Source of the DNA: CALJTV01 sp034433775
GTDB taxonomy: Bacteria > Chloroflexota > Dehalococcoidia > GIF9 > UBA5629
Length of the DNA stretch: 34,561 bases
Direction of reading: 5' to 3'
NCBI GenBank assembly: GCA_034433775.1
Contig: DAOUAI010000039.1
Coordinates: forward strand, 1-34,561
Within the stretch, counting starts at the first letter, position 1; every line of letters begins with the position of its first letter. Below the pieces are notes generated by a model. That model ran no database searches, was not told the origin of the DNA, and worked only from the letters and a program-made list of their open reading frames with translations. A program made the position numbers and the translations under genes. Shown here in pieces: positions 33,151 through 34,561 of the stretch.

Positions 33151-33919
33151 ATATCCGCACTGGTATACCCCGTTCCTTAAGGTATTTCTTTGCTTCGGGG
33201 ATCGAAATCTCGCCGAAGTGGAACACTGAAGCTGCCAGCACAGCTGCTGCCTTGCCTTTAACCACCGCATCATAGAAGTGCTCCAGTTTGCCGGCGCCAC
33301 CTGAGGCTACTACCGGCACACTCACCGCCTCAGCAACTGCTCGGGTCATCTCCAGGTCATAACCCTCTTTGGTGCCATCGGCATCTTTGCTGGTGAGCAG
33401 AATCTCTCCAGCGCCCAGTTTCTCCACTTGCTTTGCCCACTCCACAATATCCAGCCCTGTGCCTTCCATACCACTTTTTATCACCACCTCTAACCTTGGC
33501 TTTCCACTGTTAGAGGGGTTCTTAATACCATCAATAGCCACCACCAGTCTTCCCTTACCAAACTGCAGCGAAGCTTCTTTTATCAAGCCCGGGTTTTTGA
33601 CCGCTGCCGTATTTATCGACACTTTACTCACACCGATATCAAACAGTTCCTTCATATCGCCGATGCTTCTGATACCACCGCCGACCGCAAAAGGCACTGT
33701 CACCTTTTGAGCAACTCTCTTGACCCACTCCAGCCTTGTCCCCCTCCCTTCCGCACTCGCCATGATATCAAGAAAAACAAGCTCATCCGCTCCCTGCCGG
33801 CAATAAGCCTCCGCTGCCTCAACAGGGTCACGCGCATCTCTCAAGTTTACAAACTTTATGCCCTTGACCACCCTGCCATCCTTGACATCCAGACACGGTA
33901 TTATCCTTACATAGTCCAT
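33149..33919 (-). CDS. hisF: Imidazole glycerol phosphate synthase cyclase subunit
   Basis: 256 residues, a TIM barrel. Catalytic D11 (PCLDVKDGRVVKG) and D130 (VVAIDGIKN) are both present. PFAVGGGIRS and LTSKDADGTKEGYD are HisF signatures. With HisH it turns PRFAR and glutamine-derived ammonia into IGP and AICAR in histidine synthesis. No hisH or other his genes are visible. AAAGGAGAG precedes the ATG. It lies 19 bases after the NrpR-like gene and before the glutamate synthase, so it appears to be in a nitrogen-themed unit rather than a his operon. Confidence 0.94.
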   Translation of the reverse strand: MDYVRIIPCLDVKDGRVVKGIKFVNLRDARDPVEAAEAYCRQGADELVFLDIMASAEGRGTRLEWVKRVAQKVTVPFAVGGGIRSIGDMKELFDIGVSKVSINTAAVKNPGLIKEASLQFGKGRLVVAIDGIKNPSNSGKPRLEVVIKSGMEGTGLDIVEWAKQVEKLGAGEILLTSKDADGTKEGYDLEMTRAVAEAVSVPVVASGGAGKLEHFYDAVVKGKAAAVLAASVFHFGEISIPEAKKYLKERGIPVRI

Positions 33920-33938
33920 CCTAATGTCTCTCCTTTCA

Positions 33939-34561
33939 TCATAATTCCCAGAAACTGACCAGTTCCTGGTATTCCATAACAGTACTCATAGCATGGTTCT
34001 CTGCTTCCACCCCCATTTCTTCAGCGGCCGCCACAGGGTTCAGACCGCCAAGGAGCACCATACCAATCTTATTGACTTCTACCGGTATCTCACACACCGG
34101 TTTGCTTACCTTGCCCATCACCAGCAACCCACCGAGCCCAACTGCCTTAAGTCTATCCACCACCTGCTCGGCAATGGGGCGACAAATTGCCGGTATCTCC
34201 CGGAAGTTAGCCAGAATTTTCCCGTTACCCGTTCTCGCCACCTCACCCACCGAGGTCATCTTCGCCCGGATGAACACCTCTGAAGGGTCCATGGAAGAGC
34301 CAGCGTAATGTATCAGCTCCACAAAACGCACCGGCGAGTTGTTCCGCATCTGAATGATGCCGCCAAACCGCGAGTCCATGGGGACACCGGCTTTTAACAA
34401 TGTGCCATTTATCACTATGCTACACACTGTCGCCAGCCCAATTTTGCCCGGAGGCACCGTTAGTTCCCCCAGCCGCTCGCCTGCCTTCGCCACCGCTACT
34501 CTATCACTAACGCAGACGCCAGCGGTAAACGCTGGCTTCATCGCTCGAAGTGCCTCTTCGA
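33939..34561 (-). CDS. NrpR/DUF128-type regulator, partial
   Basis: At least 206 residues, open to the right edge of the window, so the N-terminus (probably a winged-helix domain) is missing. The visible part matches the DUF128/NrpR regulatory domain: SDRVAVAKAGERLG, IGLATVCSIVINGTLLKAGVP, DSRFGGIIQM and the late GLGGLLVMGKVSKPVCEIPVEVNKIG. In methanogens NrpR represses nitrogen genes and senses 2-oxoglutarate. Bacterial relatives occur in Dehalococcoides. Its position ahead of hisF and a glutamate synthase supports nitrogen control (inference). The start proposed inside the window (ATG 34541) is probably not the true one. Confidence 0.82.
   Translation of the reverse strand, partial: EEALRAMKPAFTAGVCVSDRVAVAKAGERLGELTVPPGKIGLATVCSIVINGTLLKAGVPMDSRFGGIIQMRNNSPVRFVELIHYAGSSMDPSEVFIRAKMTSVGEVARTGNGKILANFREIPAICRPIAEQVVDRLKAVGLGGLLVMGKVSKPVCEIPVEVNKIGMVLLGGLNPVAAAEEMGVEAENHAMSTVMEYQELVSFWEL

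Noticed and set aside
1..34561. CRISPR arrays, insertion sequences, prophage or integron
   Set aside because: I saw no short regularly spaced repeats, transposase, integrase or phage genes in the window.

Overview
The window is dense bacterial chromosomal DNA with about 30 protein genes and one tRNA, mostly in short operons on the minus strand. I see no prophage, insertion sequence, integron or CRISPR array. Gene content suggests an uncultivated Chloroflexota bacterium, probably near Dehalococcoidia. The clues are HspR-linked chaperones, a DUF128/NrpR-type regulator beside an archaeal-style FMN glutamate synthase, bacterial glycerol-phosphate lipid genes and a dehalogenase. This placement is inference from gene content and similarity remembered from those families, not from a tree.

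Layout. 1-458 has no convincing gene. 459-824 encodes a two-helix membrane protein with an abnormal start. 964-1301 holds tRNA-Ala(GGC) and a TM2 protein. 1324-6004 (minus) is a heat-shock operon read dnaJ-like, hspR, a 93-aa unknown, clpC-type ATPase, VTT membrane protein, TM2 protein. A divergent hsp20 gene (6180-6644) faces it across two consensus promoters. 6654-8477 holds a NudL-type Nudix hydrolase and a second, complete DnaJ. 8474-12479 (minus) is argF-der-plsY-gpsA. 12590-16118 (plus) is polA-mutM, followed by a large secreted protein (16328-18811) with six copies of a six-cysteine repeat and two Ig-like domains. 18857-23001 (minus) reads DksA-like, lspA, rluD-like, coiled coil, RDD, gltX. 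23087-26245 (minus) reads relA/spoT, a 50-aa DUF3096 protein, DUF72. 26350-30331 (plus) is a glycerol-salvage operon of monoacylglycerol lipase, glpK and glpD. 30514-31413 is a haloalkane dehalogenase with its own palindrome-containing leader. 31494-34561 (minus) reads NrpR-like, hisF, glutamate synthase FMN domain, the last split by a frameshift in a C/G homopolymer.

How the genes fit together. The chaperone block is a self-contained stress regulon with its own MerR-type repressor. Lipase, GlpK and GlpD would convert monoacylglycerols to dihydroxyacetone phosphate, while GpsA and PlsY run the opposite, lipid-building direction. The NrpR-hisF-glutamate synthase group shares a nitrogen/glutamate theme. 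The most novel items are the cysteine-repeat secreted protein, the 93-aa protein inside the hspR-clpC operon, and the DnaJ with only half the usual zinc sites.
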